Shown here: positions 8,700-17,687 of the stretch, in pieces
Layout of the letters: the number at the start of each line of letters is the position of its first letter
Position numbering within the stretch: the first letter of the stretch is position 1
Assembly (NCBI GenBank): GCA_031367345.1
Contig: JANLPR010000025.1
Coordinates: 1 to 64,000, forward strand
DNA length: 64,000 nucleotides
Direction: 5' to 3'
Source of the DNA: JADKIH01 sp031367345
GTDB lineage: Bacteria > Bacteroidota > Bacteroidia > AKYH767-A > 2013-40CM-41-45
The notes under the pieces: model-generated
Database searches by the model: none
Told to the model about the DNA's origin: nothing
The model's input: the letters and a program-made list of their open reading frames with translations, nothing else
Position numbers and translations under genes: made by a program

Positions 8700-8937
8700 T
8701 TCATTCTTCGGCAGAATGTTATGTGAAGGTTTGTTGGTGGATCATTCAGCAGCACACAGTTGAATTAATTGGTTGAATGCGATTTACAGATAAGTAAGGT
8801 CTTGTTCAAATCAGACCCTCTCGAATTACGATAGTAAAGCGTAATGCTGTTCGGAATTAATAGCTAACCATCAAAAATAGTACGTGCACCTCACTAAACA
8901 TTCCGCTTTTCGGCGGTTAATCGTTATTCATTACTCA
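8700..8937. repeat. Diverged third copy of the 335-base intergenic repeat
   Basis: Blocks CGGCAGAATG, CATTCAGCAGCAC, AATTGGTTGAATGCGA, AATGCTGTTCGGAATTA and CACTAAACATTCCGCTTT appear in the same order as in the repeat at 1-600. The hairpin arms are here AGCGTAATG and CATTCCGCT. Between 8653 and 8937 there is nothing else that looks functional. Confidence 0.75.
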
Positions 8938-10107
8938 TTATTCCACTCCTCTCTTCGTCGGTGTCCACATGCCGCTTTTGATTCCTTTTTGAAAAATAAA
9001 ATATCCTTTTACCAATGCTAGATTCATCATTGAAAAATATGCTACAAAACGAATTAATTTATTGTTCACTCCTACTCGTTTCAGAAGCCAATCGAAGATT
9101 GGTGTTGCTAACAATACTAACTCTGCAATAAAAAGAAAGAGGAAATAATTAGATCTCGGAATTAAAAAAAATAGACTTACCAACGACGACAATAAAAACA
9201 ACGGAGTAATCCACCGAATAAATTTATGACTGATAAAACAAAAGCCGGCGGCGTGAAATGGATTCATCAGAAATTTTTTGAAGCGTGAAAGATTCTGAAA
9301 ATTACCTGCAGAGATACGAGCTTTTCGTTTGAACTCTACCGACACTTCATTGGGAATATCCTCGTAACAAATTGCCTCCAAATCATTCACGCATTTAAAT
9401 CCATTTTCCAATATTTTCATAGAAATATAAAAATCGTCGACGAGCGAATCGGCCGGTACATTTTCAAATAAATTTTTTCGAAGAATATAACAACCTCCAA
9501 AAGGTCCCATCATAGTTCCGAATACAATCCCTTCGTAGTACTTAATTAAATTTTCACGTTGAATATATGATTTCTCTTGCATTGAGATTCCGTCTTTCTT
9601 TATTCCAATGTTTAGAATATTGGCTCCAACCAAGCCAATTTTTTCATCAGAAAAATGTCGAACGAGTTTTGTAATAGTATTTTTTTCGAAATAAACATTC
9701 GCATCGGTTAGAATGATCAATGGAAATTTAGCTGCCTTTACTAAGTCATTTACCACCGAAGGTTTACCTCTACGTTTATCGAATTCAAAAAGGCGAACTC
9801 TATTATCCTTTAAGATTAGTTCATTGACAATGTCATTCGTTTTATCAGAAGAACAATCCGAACCAATCAATATTTCGATTTTATCGCTGGGATAATCGCA
9901 ACTTAGTACCGTTTCGATTTTTTGACGAATAACATTTTCCTCATTAAACGCTGCAATTAGAATTGAAACAGATGTTTCTTTATCGTCAGGTAAATTGACA
10001 ACACCTTTTCCGTTTGCCAAAACTTTCAAGAGCAGAGGAAAAAGAACATAAGAATAAAACACACTAAAAACGCTGACTAGAAAAACAAGGAAGAGAAATA
10101 AATTCAT
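8938..10107 (-). CDS. Membrane-anchored family 2 glycosyltransferase
   Basis: About 389 residues. An N-terminal membrane segment (MNLFLFLVFLVSVFSVFYSY) precedes a GT-A domain: TSVSILIAAFNEENVI, the nucleotide-binding GSDCSSDKT near residue 85, the metal site LTDANVYF near 135, and SLVDDFYISMKIL near 230 as the acceptor/catalytic acid region. Several membrane segments follow from about 290. This resembles inner-membrane GT2 enzymes that build polysaccharide or glycolipid from nucleotide sugars; donor and product are unknown. The ATG at 10107 is preferred over a TTG three codons upstream. It is divergent from the GWxTD gene. Confidence 0.85.
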   Translation of the reverse strand: MNLFLFLVFLVSVFSVFYSYVLFPLLLKVLANGKGVVNLPDDKETSVSILIAAFNEENVIRQKIETVLSCDYPSDKIEILIGSDCSSDKTNDIVNELILKDNRVRLFEFDKRRGKPSVVNDLVKAAKFPLIILTDANVYFEKNTITKLVRHFSDEKIGLVGANILNIGIKKDGISMQEKSYIQRENLIKYYEGIVFGTMMGPFGGCYILRKNLFENVPADSLVDDFYISMKILENGFKCVNDLEAICYEDIPNEVSVEFKRKARISAGNFQNLSRFKKFLMNPFHAAGFCFISHKFIRWITPLFLLSSLVSLFFLIPRSNYFLFLFIAELVLLATPIFDWLLKRVGVNNKLIRFVAYFSMMNLALVKGYFIFQKGIKSGMWTPTKRGVE

Positions 10108-10273
10108 ACCGGGCAATGGCTCAATTTGCGAGTGTTAATTTACCTCAAAAAAGCACAATAAAAAGCACATGAACAAATCTTTGTCATTGCCTTGTTAAAC
10201 TTACTGAAGATTAAATAAATTATCATGTGGTTTAATTTATAATTCTTAATTTTAAAGAAGCAAAAATAGCTCG

Positions 10274-11734
10274 ATGAAAAAATTATTGTCCTTCCTATTA
10301 CTTTCATTCTCAGTTGTTACGGTATCTGAAGCAAAATTAACGGCATATTTGTCGTTTGGCACTTTCGACAATCCTACCGGTAATCCATACATTGAAACCT
10401 ACTTAAAAATTATTGGGAATACTTCAAAAGCGATCAAAACGGAAAAAGGAACGATACAGAGTAAAATTGAAGTTAAATGGATTTTTAAGAACGGCGATAA
10501 AATTGTTCACTTTGAAAAATACAATCTGCTAAGTCCTGAACTTACCTCAAAAGACACATTGATTCCCGACTTCATTAATCAGCAACGAATCAGTTTAGAG
10601 TCGGGTAAATATTCGGTTGAATTATATCTAAAGGATATTAACTCAAACGATCCCGAAATTAGAATGGAACAAAATGTTGAATTGAAATTCAATAAAGACA
10701 CCGTTCAAATTTCGGACATTGAATTGTTAGAATCATATTCTCCTTCTACAGAAACTTCCATCTTCACAAAAAACGGCTATCACCTTACTCCTTTCCCCGA
10801 CAATTTTTATCCGGAAGAAATAAAAAAGATTCGTTTTTATGCAGAGGTTTACAATACACTTTCGACGAACAACGATCCATTTTTGATCAGATATTATTTA
10901 TCGAACGACAATAACAATCAGTTGTTAGAAGATATGGTTATTTCAAGAAAAGAGAAAGCACAAGCGGTGAATCCGATACTTGGTGAATTTCCATTAGAAA
11001 ATTTACCGAGTGGAAATTGGAATGTCAATATAGAAGTAGTAAATAAATACAATAAGCTTTTAGCATATAAAAAAATATTTTTTCAGCGATCGAATACCGT
11101 TCGTAAACCGATAGTGAGTACCGACTATGAAAATTTAAATATCACGAATACCTTTGTAAGCAACATTACAAATCCGGATACACTCGTTTATTTGATCGAT
11201 GTTTTATACCCTATTTCGTCAGCCAGCGAAATCAATGTAGAGGAAAATCAAATGGTAATACATGATGTAAAATCAATGCAAAAATTTCTTTACTATTTTT
11301 GGGGTAAGAGAAACAATGCCGATCCACAAACAGCATGGACAAATTATATGATTGAAGTAACGAAAGTGAATCGCTCATTTGGCGCTCTTAATAGAAGAGG
11401 TTACGAAACCGATCGGGGAAGAGTTTATTTGCAGTATGGGGCTCCGAGTACGATGACAGAATATAAGGACGATCCGGAAGCATTTCCGTACGAGATTTGG
11501 CATTTTCTGACACTAGGCAATCAGACCAATAAAAAATTTATTTTCTATTGTAGAGAAATGGTGACTCAAAATTATAAGCTCTTACATTCAGATGCAAAGG
11601 GAGAAATTTTTAATTCACATTGGGAGTTAGACCTACATTCAAGAGGGCAACAATACGGTCCGGATTTAGACATTGAGAAAGCTGACGATATTTACGGAAG
11701 TAAGACAAAAGAAAATTTTAATAATCCACGCTAA
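10274..11734 (+). CDS. GWxTD domain protein, secreted
   Basis: 486 residues starting with a signal peptide (MKKLLSFLLLSFSVVTVSEA). The C-terminal part has the GWxTD domain signature: FWGKRNNADPQTAWTNYM near residue 343, then ETDRGRVYLQYGAPSTMTEY and FPYEIWHF. The domain is frequent in secreted Bacteroidota proteins and its biochemical role is unknown. The N-terminal ~330 residues look beta-rich. A GT2 gene starts 53 bases downstream on the same strand, so they may form an operon. Domain call is firm, function is not. Confidence 0.85.
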   Translation: MKKLLSFLLLSFSVVTVSEAKLTAYLSFGTFDNPTGNPYIETYLKIIGNTSKAIKTEKGTIQSKIEVKWIFKNGDKIVHFEKYNLLSPELTSKDTLIPDFINQQRISLESGKYSVELYLKDINSNDPEIRMEQNVELKFNKDTVQISDIELLESYSPSTETSIFTKNGYHLTPFPDNFYPEEIKKIRFYAEVYNTLSTNNDPFLIRYYLSNDNNNQLLEDMVISRKEKAQAVNPILGEFPLENLPSGNWNVNIEVVNKYNKLLAYKKIFFQRSNTVRKPIVSTDYENLNITNTFVSNITNPDTLVYLIDVLYPISSASEINVEENQMVIHDVKSMQKFLYYFWGKRNNADPQTAWTNYMIEVTKVNRSFGALNRRGYETDRGRVYLQYGAPSTMTEYKDDPEAFPYEIWHFLTLGNQTNKKFIFYCREMVTQNYKLLHSDAKGEIFNSHWELDLHSRGQQYGPDLDIEKADDIYGSKTKENFNNPR

Positions 11735-11787
11735 GGAATTTCTAGTATTTTTACCACTTCCACTGTTAAGTTCAGCCGCCAGACCAT

Positions 11788-12810
11788 ATGTCAATAAAAA
11801 TTGCAGTAGTAATCCTAAATTGGAATGGCAAAAAACTGCTCGAACAATTTTTACCTTCTGTGGTGAAATACAGTAAGTCGCTTGCAGAAGTGATTGTTGC
11901 TGATAACGCAAGTACAGATGATTCTATTTCATTTATAAGACATGAATTTCCTACAGTTAGAATCATCCAAAACAAAAGTAATCTAGGTTTTACAGGTGGT
12001 TATAATGAGGCATTAAAATATGTCGACGCAACGTATTATGTTTTATTGAATAGCGATGTAGAAGTAACTGAAAACTGGATACAACCTATTTTGACATTAA
12101 TGGAAAGCGATAGTTCGATTGGAGCTTGTCAGCCGAAAATTCTTTCATACCACGACAAGACATCCTTTGAATATGCCGGAGCCGGCGGAGGCTTTATAGA
12201 TAATATGGGTTATCCATTTTGTAGAGGGAGAGTTTTTAATTCGCTTGAAAAAGATGAACAGCAGTATAATGATACACTTCCGGTTTTTTGGGCAACGGGA
12301 GCATGTATGTTTGTGAGAGCCGATGTTTATAAAAAACTGAATGGATTAGATGAACAATTTTTCGCACACATGGAAGAAATTGACTTGTGTTGGAGAATGC
12401 AGTTAGCGGGCAATTCAGTGTATTACTGTGGACAATCGACCGTTTATCATGTAGGTGGAGGAACATTGGCAAAGAATAATCCGCGAAAAACATACTTGAA
12501 CTTTCGTAATAATTTGTTGATGATTTACAAAAACGGAGGAGATAAAAAGAGTAAAATTTTGCAAAAAAGAAGATTTTTTGATTTATTAGCAGCTTTAAAA
12601 TTTTTGATTACCAACGGTAAAGCAGATGCTCTGGCTGTATTAAAGGCCCATAGAGATTACAAAGAGATAAGTAAAACGTATACCAGCGGTGCCGAGAGCC
12701 CAATCAGGAAGCCACTTTTAACAATTTATAAACACAGCATTTTGTGGGATTACTATCTTTACGGTCGAAGAAAATTTACTTCATTGAGGTGGACGAAGAA
12801 AGGTGAGTAA
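11788..12810 (+). CDS. Family 2 glycosyltransferase (rhamnosyltransferase-like)
   Basis: A soluble 340-residue GT-A enzyme. The start IKIAVVILNWNGKKLLEQFL is the classical opening of this GT2 subfamily. AEVIVADNASTDDS gives the nucleotide-binding acid residues, YYVLLNSDVEVTENW the metal site, and HMEEIDLCWRMQLAG the catalytic EED-like motif near residue 195. Similar proteins transfer rhamnose or other sugars in O-antigen and cell-wall polysaccharide synthesis, but the sugar is not deducible. It probably shares a transcript with the GWxTD gene. Confidence 0.87.
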   Translation: MSIKIAVVILNWNGKKLLEQFLPSVVKYSKSLAEVIVADNASTDDSISFIRHEFPTVRIIQNKSNLGFTGGYNEALKYVDATYYVLLNSDVEVTENWIQPILTLMESDSSIGACQPKILSYHDKTSFEYAGAGGGFIDNMGYPFCRGRVFNSLEKDEQQYNDTLPVFWATGACMFVRADVYKKLNGLDEQFFAHMEEIDLCWRMQLAGNSVYYCGQSTVYHVGGGTLAKNNPRKTYLNFRNNLLMIYKNGGDKKSKILQKRRFFDLLAALKFLITNGKADALAVLKAHRDYKEISKTYTSGAESPIRKPLLTIYKHSILWDYYLYGRRKFTSLRWTKKGE

Positions 12811-12915
12811 ATACTTTTTCTGTAAGAAACCTATCACTTTTGGTACAACAATCGATCACTAAATCTCTATAATTAGCATGACCTGTATTTTAGCAGGCCT
12901 ACTATCTATTTTGCA

Positions 12916-15510
12916 ATGGCCTTAGAAAGCGTAGAAATATTAATAAAGCGAGCAGAATTACTTCGTGAGCGGAATGTAAATCAGGCCATGCAGTTGCTCG
13001 ATGATGCACTTTCAATTGCTGTAATGGCAAATTACAAGCTTGGAATGGCGAGAATTATTCGTGACAAAGGATCATGTTTTTTACTCCAGAAAAAATTCAA
13101 ACAATCGATTACAGCATTTACCGAAGCCCATCAGTTTTATATAGGACTCAACGATATTCCGGCTCAACTGGTTTGCTTAAAAGAGATTAGTTGTATCTAT
13201 TTTAAACTTGGCGATTTCCCAAGTGCATTGCAATACATTTTACAAAGTTTAAAATTAAACAAAGAACAAGGCGACAATGAAGGCATAGCTCGCAACTATA
13301 ATGAACTAGGAAAGCTTTACACATATCTCCAACAATATGATAATGCAATTGATCATTATAAAAAAGCGTTATTAATTTTCGAAGGCATAAAAGAAAAGCC
13401 TGAAATGGTTAATTCTTATTTTCAGATTGGCAATGCTTATAATTGGTTAGATGAATATGATAAATCGCTATATTATTTGTTGCGTGCTGCACATCAATTT
13501 GAATTTATTACCGATGTAGATACAAAAGCGAAAGTGATGGGAAGTCTAGGCATCCTTTACACGAAATTGAAAGATTACGAAAAGGCATTGAGCTATTTCA
13601 AAGAAGCATTGAATATTTCGCAAGAAGGTGGTTCACTCATTGTGCGCGCTCAGCTAAAGAAGAGCTTAGGAAACCTTTACATTGAATTGACCCAATACGA
13701 TAAAGCCATAGAAGTTCTTACTAAAGCACTCGCATTGGCAGAAAATTCGCCTATAGAATCTCAAGTAATAAAGATCCACCAATTTTTAGCGACAGCATAC
13801 GAAAAAATAGGTGACTTCGAAGCAGCTTATCGACATCATGTAAGTTATTTTGAGCTCGACAAAAAGTCAACTTCAGAAGATATTAGTTTAAAGACAAATG
13901 CGCTACATATAAAGTATGATCTCGACGATCTAAAGAAGCAAAAAGAGATAGCTGAATTGTCAGACAAATTAAAAGAGCAATTTTTAGCCAATGTGAGTCA
14001 CGAAATCCGAACACCGATGAATGGTGTTTTAGGAATGGCACACTTGCTTTCGAAAACAAATCCGACGAGAGAGCAAAAAGAATACATCGACGCGATTAAA
14101 TTATCGGCAAATAATTTAATGGTAATTATAAATGACATTCTCGATTTTTCAAAGATAAATGCTGGAAAAATCGAATTCAATGAGACTGAATTTCATTTAC
14201 GAAATTTGATCAAAGGAATTATTCAGATCATACAAATCAAAGCAGATGAAAAGCGGATACAACTGAGTTGTAGAATTGATTACAATTTGAAAGATCATTT
14301 ATTAGGAGATCCGATTCGCTTGAATCAAATTTTGGTAAACCTTTTAGGGAATTCATTAAAGTTTACTGAATCTGGGAAGATCAATTTAGACATACGACTT
14401 GTAGAACAAAAAGAAAATGTTTGCAAAATAAGAATGAAAGTTACCGATACCGGAATTGGTATACCTCAAGATAAATTGGCAACAATTTTCGAGAGCTTTG
14501 AACAAGTAGGAAGTAATAAAAGCAGGTACGAAGGAACAGGACTTGGGTTAACAATAGTAAAGCAGTTGGTAGAATTGCAAGGAGGAATTGTAAGTGTAAA
14601 AAGCGAAGAGAACAAAGGTTCGGAGTTTTGTATTGATTTAAATTTCAAAATTGGTTTAGCGAATGGTTCAGAGCCGGAAAAAATTTGCGAAGAGATTTTA
14701 CCTGGCAATTATTCACATGTTTCAGTTTTAATTGTAGAAGACAATAAAGTAAATCAATTACTAATTAAAAATATGCTCAAAAAATTTGGCTTTGAGCAAT
14801 TGGACACTGCTATAAATGGAAGTATGGCATTAGAGTTATTATATGCCAATCATTACGATCTAATTTTAATGGATATTCAGATGCCGGGAATGGACGGGTA
14901 TGATATCACCAAAGAGATCCGACATCGATTAAAAAATAAATTAGAAAACGTACCGGTCATAGCTATTTCTGCCGATGCATCCGAAAAAGAAAAGACAAAA
15001 GCACAAGAATCAGGAATGAATGATTATGTAGTTAAGCCTTATACATCAGAAGAACTTTTTTCTGTAATTTTAAAATACATACAACCACTCGAAGAAGCAA
15101 GTAAAGAACAACCAAAGCGTTCGTTGACAAAACCGAATGAACCGGGAATCAATTTAAAATTTCTCGACAAGTTTACCGGAGGAGATGAAGATTTGGCAAT
15201 ACAATTAGTAGAGATTTTTTTGAAGCAAGCACCTGAATCAGTTCAAAAGATAGAAGCAGGACTTTCGACAAACAACTGGAAAGAAATTCATGCTGTTGCA
15301 CACAAAGTAAAATCAAGTATTGCGATTTTCGAGTTGAATGAATTGAAAAAAATTATTACCAATATTGAGGAATACAGTAGAGATATGGAGAATCTAGAAA
15401 AAGTGCCACGACTTTTTTCGGAGTTCAGAGAGGGAATAAAATTAGTGATGCGAGATCTTGATGCTGAATTAAGAAAAATGAAATTGCAACAGAACACCGG
15501 AAAAAACTGA
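12916..15510 (+). CDS. Soluble TPR hybrid histidine kinase (TPR-HisKA-HATPase-REC-Hpt)
   Basis: 864 residues without signal peptide or membrane segment, so a cytoplasmic sensor. Residues about 10-330 are tetratricopeptide repeats (for example DNAIDHYKKALLIFEGIK). A short coiled coil leads to the dimerisation domain with the phospho-acceptor His362 in NVSHEIRTPMNG. The ATPase shows the N box NQILVNLLGNSLKF, DTGIGIP and GTGLGLTI. A receiver follows with Asp653 in LILMDIQMPGMDG, then an Hpt domain with His796 in AVAHKVKSS. The whole His-Asp-His relay is in one chain; no partner regulator is adjacent. Ligand unknown; TPRs suggest protein binding. Confidence 0.93.
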   Translation: MALESVEILIKRAELLRERNVNQAMQLLDDALSIAVMANYKLGMARIIRDKGSCFLLQKKFKQSITAFTEAHQFYIGLNDIPAQLVCLKEISCIYFKLGDFPSALQYILQSLKLNKEQGDNEGIARNYNELGKLYTYLQQYDNAIDHYKKALLIFEGIKEKPEMVNSYFQIGNAYNWLDEYDKSLYYLLRAAHQFEFITDVDTKAKVMGSLGILYTKLKDYEKALSYFKEALNISQEGGSLIVRAQLKKSLGNLYIELTQYDKAIEVLTKALALAENSPIESQVIKIHQFLATAYEKIGDFEAAYRHHVSYFELDKKSTSEDISLKTNALHIKYDLDDLKKQKEIAELSDKLKEQFLANVSHEIRTPMNGVLGMAHLLSKTNPTREQKEYIDAIKLSANNLMVIINDILDFSKINAGKIEFNETEFHLRNLIKGIIQIIQIKADEKRIQLSCRIDYNLKDHLLGDPIRLNQILVNLLGNSLKFTESGKINLDIRLVEQKENVCKIRMKVTDTGIGIPQDKLATIFESFEQVGSNKSRYEGTGLGLTIVKQLVELQGGIVSVKSEENKGSEFCIDLNFKIGLANGSEPEKICEEILPGNYSHVSVLIVEDNKVNQLLIKNMLKKFGFEQLDTAINGSMALELLYANHYDLILMDIQMPGMDGYDITKEIRHRLKNKLENVPVIAISADASEKEKTKAQESGMNDYVVKPYTSEELFSVILKYIQPLEEASKEQPKRSLTKPNEPGINLKFLDKFTGGDEDLAIQLVEIFLKQAPESVQKIEAGLSTNNWKEIHAVAHKVKSSIAIFELNELKKIITNIEEYSRDMENLEKVPRLFSEFREGIKLVMRDLDAELRKMKLQQNTGKN

Positions 15511-15520
15511 TGGATTGTTT

Positions 15521-16435
15521 TTAAGCAATTGAAAAAATATCGCCTTCCATTGCAAGAGTTGTATCAGGGAAAACAGCTTTAGCTTCATCGAGAAGCGGAT
15601 AAAGGTTTTTATATCTAGCGGAAAAATGACCAATTATTAATCGATTAACATTTGCTTTTTGTGCGATAGTAGCTGCTTGAGCTGCAGTTGAGTGAAAAGT
15701 TTCTTTTGCTCTATCTTCTTTGTCGCTTAAAAAAGTTGCTTCATGATACAGCAAGTCTACCTTTTCAATAAACGGAAGTATTCTTTCATCATAGCAAGTA
15801 TCAGAACAAAAAGCATACGAACGTGTGGGCTTAGGATTGGTCGTTAATTCTGAATTTAAAATGACTTTGCCATTTTCATCAACAATATCTTTTCCATTTT
15901 TTAATTCCTGCAGACTAGCAACCGAGATATTATATTTTTGCAACTTCTCTTTTACCAATTTTCTCAAACGCGGTTTTTCTTTGAAGAGAAATCCGGTACA
16001 AGGTATTCGATGATTTAAAATTATTGTCTTGATTTCAATATCCTCATCCGAAAAAATAATTTGAGAATTGAGCGAATCCAAAAAATGATAAATGATTTCA
16101 AAACGCAATGCTGTTTCAGAGTGTTTCAATTGAATATCGATTATTTCCTTTAAGGCAGGCTGGCAATACAAATTCATTGGGATTGTTCTTCCTTGAAGAT
16201 GCATGGTTGAGAGAAGACCCAGCAGTCCAAAATAGTGATCACCGTGGAGGTGCGAAATAAAAATATGATTTATCCGATGAAATTTTATTTTATACCGGTT
16301 CAATTGAATGAGAGTACCTTCTCCGCAATCGACCAAAAAAAACCGCTCATGGATATTTAAAACCTGAGCGGTGGGATGACGTTGATAGATGGGAGTAGCT
16401 GAACTACTTCCTAAAATGCTTACTTCAAAAACCAT
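15521..16435 (-). CDS. rnz: Ribonuclease Z
   Basis: A zinc-dependent beta-lactamase-fold endonuclease that removes 3' trailers from tRNA precursors. 304 residues, as usual for the short RNase Z form. The metal motif HLHGDH is in FISHLHGDHYFGLLGL near residue 63. Further ligands are in CSDTCYDERI, LYHEATF and the terminal LIIGHFSARY. GSSSATPIYQRHPTAQVL at the N-terminus is typical. The start shares one base with the stop of the upstream T9SS cargo gene (TAATG), so translation is likely coupled. It is convergent with the TPR kinase, with only 10 bases between. Confidence 0.96.
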   Translation of the reverse strand: MVFEVSILGSSSATPIYQRHPTAQVLNIHERFFLVDCGEGTLIQLNRYKIKFHRINHIFISHLHGDHYFGLLGLLSTMHLQGRTIPMNLYCQPALKEIIDIQLKHSETALRFEIIYHFLDSLNSQIIFSDEDIEIKTIILNHRIPCTGFLFKEKPRLRKLVKEKLQKYNISVASLQELKNGKDIVDENGKVILNSELTTNPKPTRSYAFCSDTCYDERILPFIEKVDLLYHEATFLSDKEDRAKETFHSTAAQAATIAQKANVNRLIIGHFSARYKNLYPLLDEAKAVFPDTTLAMEGDIFSIA

Positions 16436-17187
16436 TATTTTTCAGTAACGATCATTCTTTTTGTCACCGAATTAGTTCCATAGGAAACAGTGTACAGGTA
16501 AATTCCTGCAGGCAACATGGAAACATTAACAGGAATATTATTACTTCCTTTTGTCAATTTGTATTCTTGATTTATAACTTGTTTTCCTAATAAGTTTATT
16601 AATCTAAACTGTACCGAAGCATTTCTTGGTAGATTAACAGGAATGATAGTTTGTGAGGCTACAGGATTTGGAATGTTTTGTTCAACTGCAAATTCATTGT
16701 TGTTAAAAGAAACAATACCAACATTATTTTCAATGACAATAGTGTAACCAGTATTACTTTGTTGGACAGTTTGAGGGATTCCAAAAACTCTTCCGTAAAT
16801 ATTAATATTTACGACAATGGGATAAGTTCCAACAATACCTCCAGTAGGAGATGAACCATATAAATAGATGCAAGCATTAGAACCACCAGGAAATACACAT
16901 GAAGGAGGAGTACAAGTATATGCAAAACCCCAAGGTAGACCTGAAACTGAAGTAATAGCAATTGAATCGACTATAGCAGGAAATCCCTGATACGTTGTGT
17001 CGGTAAGAACCTTTATTTGAATATCCGTTGCATAAGACAAACCTACATAACCATGAGGTAAATTAACAATTGTATCAGGATAAATTCCCGGCACGTTATG
17101 CGTAATGTTTGTGTCAGGAACACATTGAGCGCCGACACTAAAGGCTGCAAAAAATAAAATGCAGATATTTAGTAATAGTTTTTTCAT
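16435..17187 (-). CDS. T9SS type A sorting-domain protein
   Basis: 250 residues: signal peptide MKKLLLNICILFFAAFSVGAQ, a ~145-residue passenger rich in Pro, Thr and Val, then a C-terminal type A sorting domain of about 75 residues (VEQNIPNPVASQTIIPVNLP, LINLLGKQVINQ, LPAGIYLYTVSYGTNSVTKR). That domain directs export by the type IX system and is cleaved at the surface. The passenger contains two Cys pairs near CTPPSCVF and NACIYL and matches no domain I know. It lies between a STAS gene (5 bases) and rnz (1-base overlap). Confidence 0.88.
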   Translation of the reverse strand: MKKLLLNICILFFAAFSVGAQCVPDTNITHNVPGIYPDTIVNLPHGYVGLSYATDIQIKVLTDTTYQGFPAIVDSIAITSVSGLPWGFAYTCTPPSCVFPGGSNACIYLYGSSPTGGIVGTYPIVVNINIYGRVFGIPQTVQQSNTGYTIVIENNVGIVSFNNNEFAVEQNIPNPVASQTIIPVNLPRNASVQFRLINLLGKQVINQEYKLTKGSNNIPVNVSMLPAGIYLYTVSYGTNSVTKRMIVTEK

Positions 17188-17192
17188 TGGTA

Positions 17193-17564
17193 CTATTCTT
17201 TGTGTAATTGTTTTTCTACTTCATCCATAAAAATCAAATCGATTGCTTCATTAACTGTAGGCACTTGCACCAACATAGCATCGAGTTGAGAGATAGATAT
17301 CAATTTACGTACATGGTCTTGTACTCCGGCGCAAACGAATGAACCATTATTATCTCTGCACGCTCTGTAGGCTACTAAGATAGCACTCAAGCCTGACGAG
17401 TCACAATACTGTACATCGGTAAGGTCAAAGATCATGTTTTTATACCCGTCATGATTTAGCATCACAATTTCAGCTTTTAATTCCGGCGCGACTACAGATG
17501 TGAGTTTAGATTCTTTAATAGAAACCAAAACATACTTCTCTTGTTTGTCAATAGTTAAGTTCAT
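17193..17564 (-). CDS. STAS-domain anti-sigma factor antagonist
   Basis: 123 residues forming one STAS domain: KYVLVSIKESKLTS at the N-terminus and VQYCDSSGLSAILVAYRACR around residues 50-68. DSSGL holds the serine normally phosphorylated by a partner anti-sigma kinase in SpoIIAA/RsbV-like proteins. No kinase or sigma factor gene is near. It is the first gene of a tight STAS, cargo, rnz set. A TAAATTTG element at 17581-17588 (minus strand) could be the -7 box, though no clear -33 is seen. Confidence 0.87.
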   Translation of the reverse strand: MNLTIDKQEKYVLVSIKESKLTSVVAPELKAEIVMLNHDGYKNMIFDLTDVQYCDSSGLSAILVAYRACRDNNGSFVCAGVQDHVRKLISISQLDAMLVQVPTVNEAIDLIFMDEVEKQLHKE

Positions 17565-17687
17565 AGTTTAAGTATTTCTTCAAATTTACTGATTAATAAT
17601 CGGTTCCTATGAAGGTAAGCAATAATTTTCAACAACCAAAAGTGGTCGGATTGTTAATAGCGAAAAAAGTGAATTCAATGAAAATAA

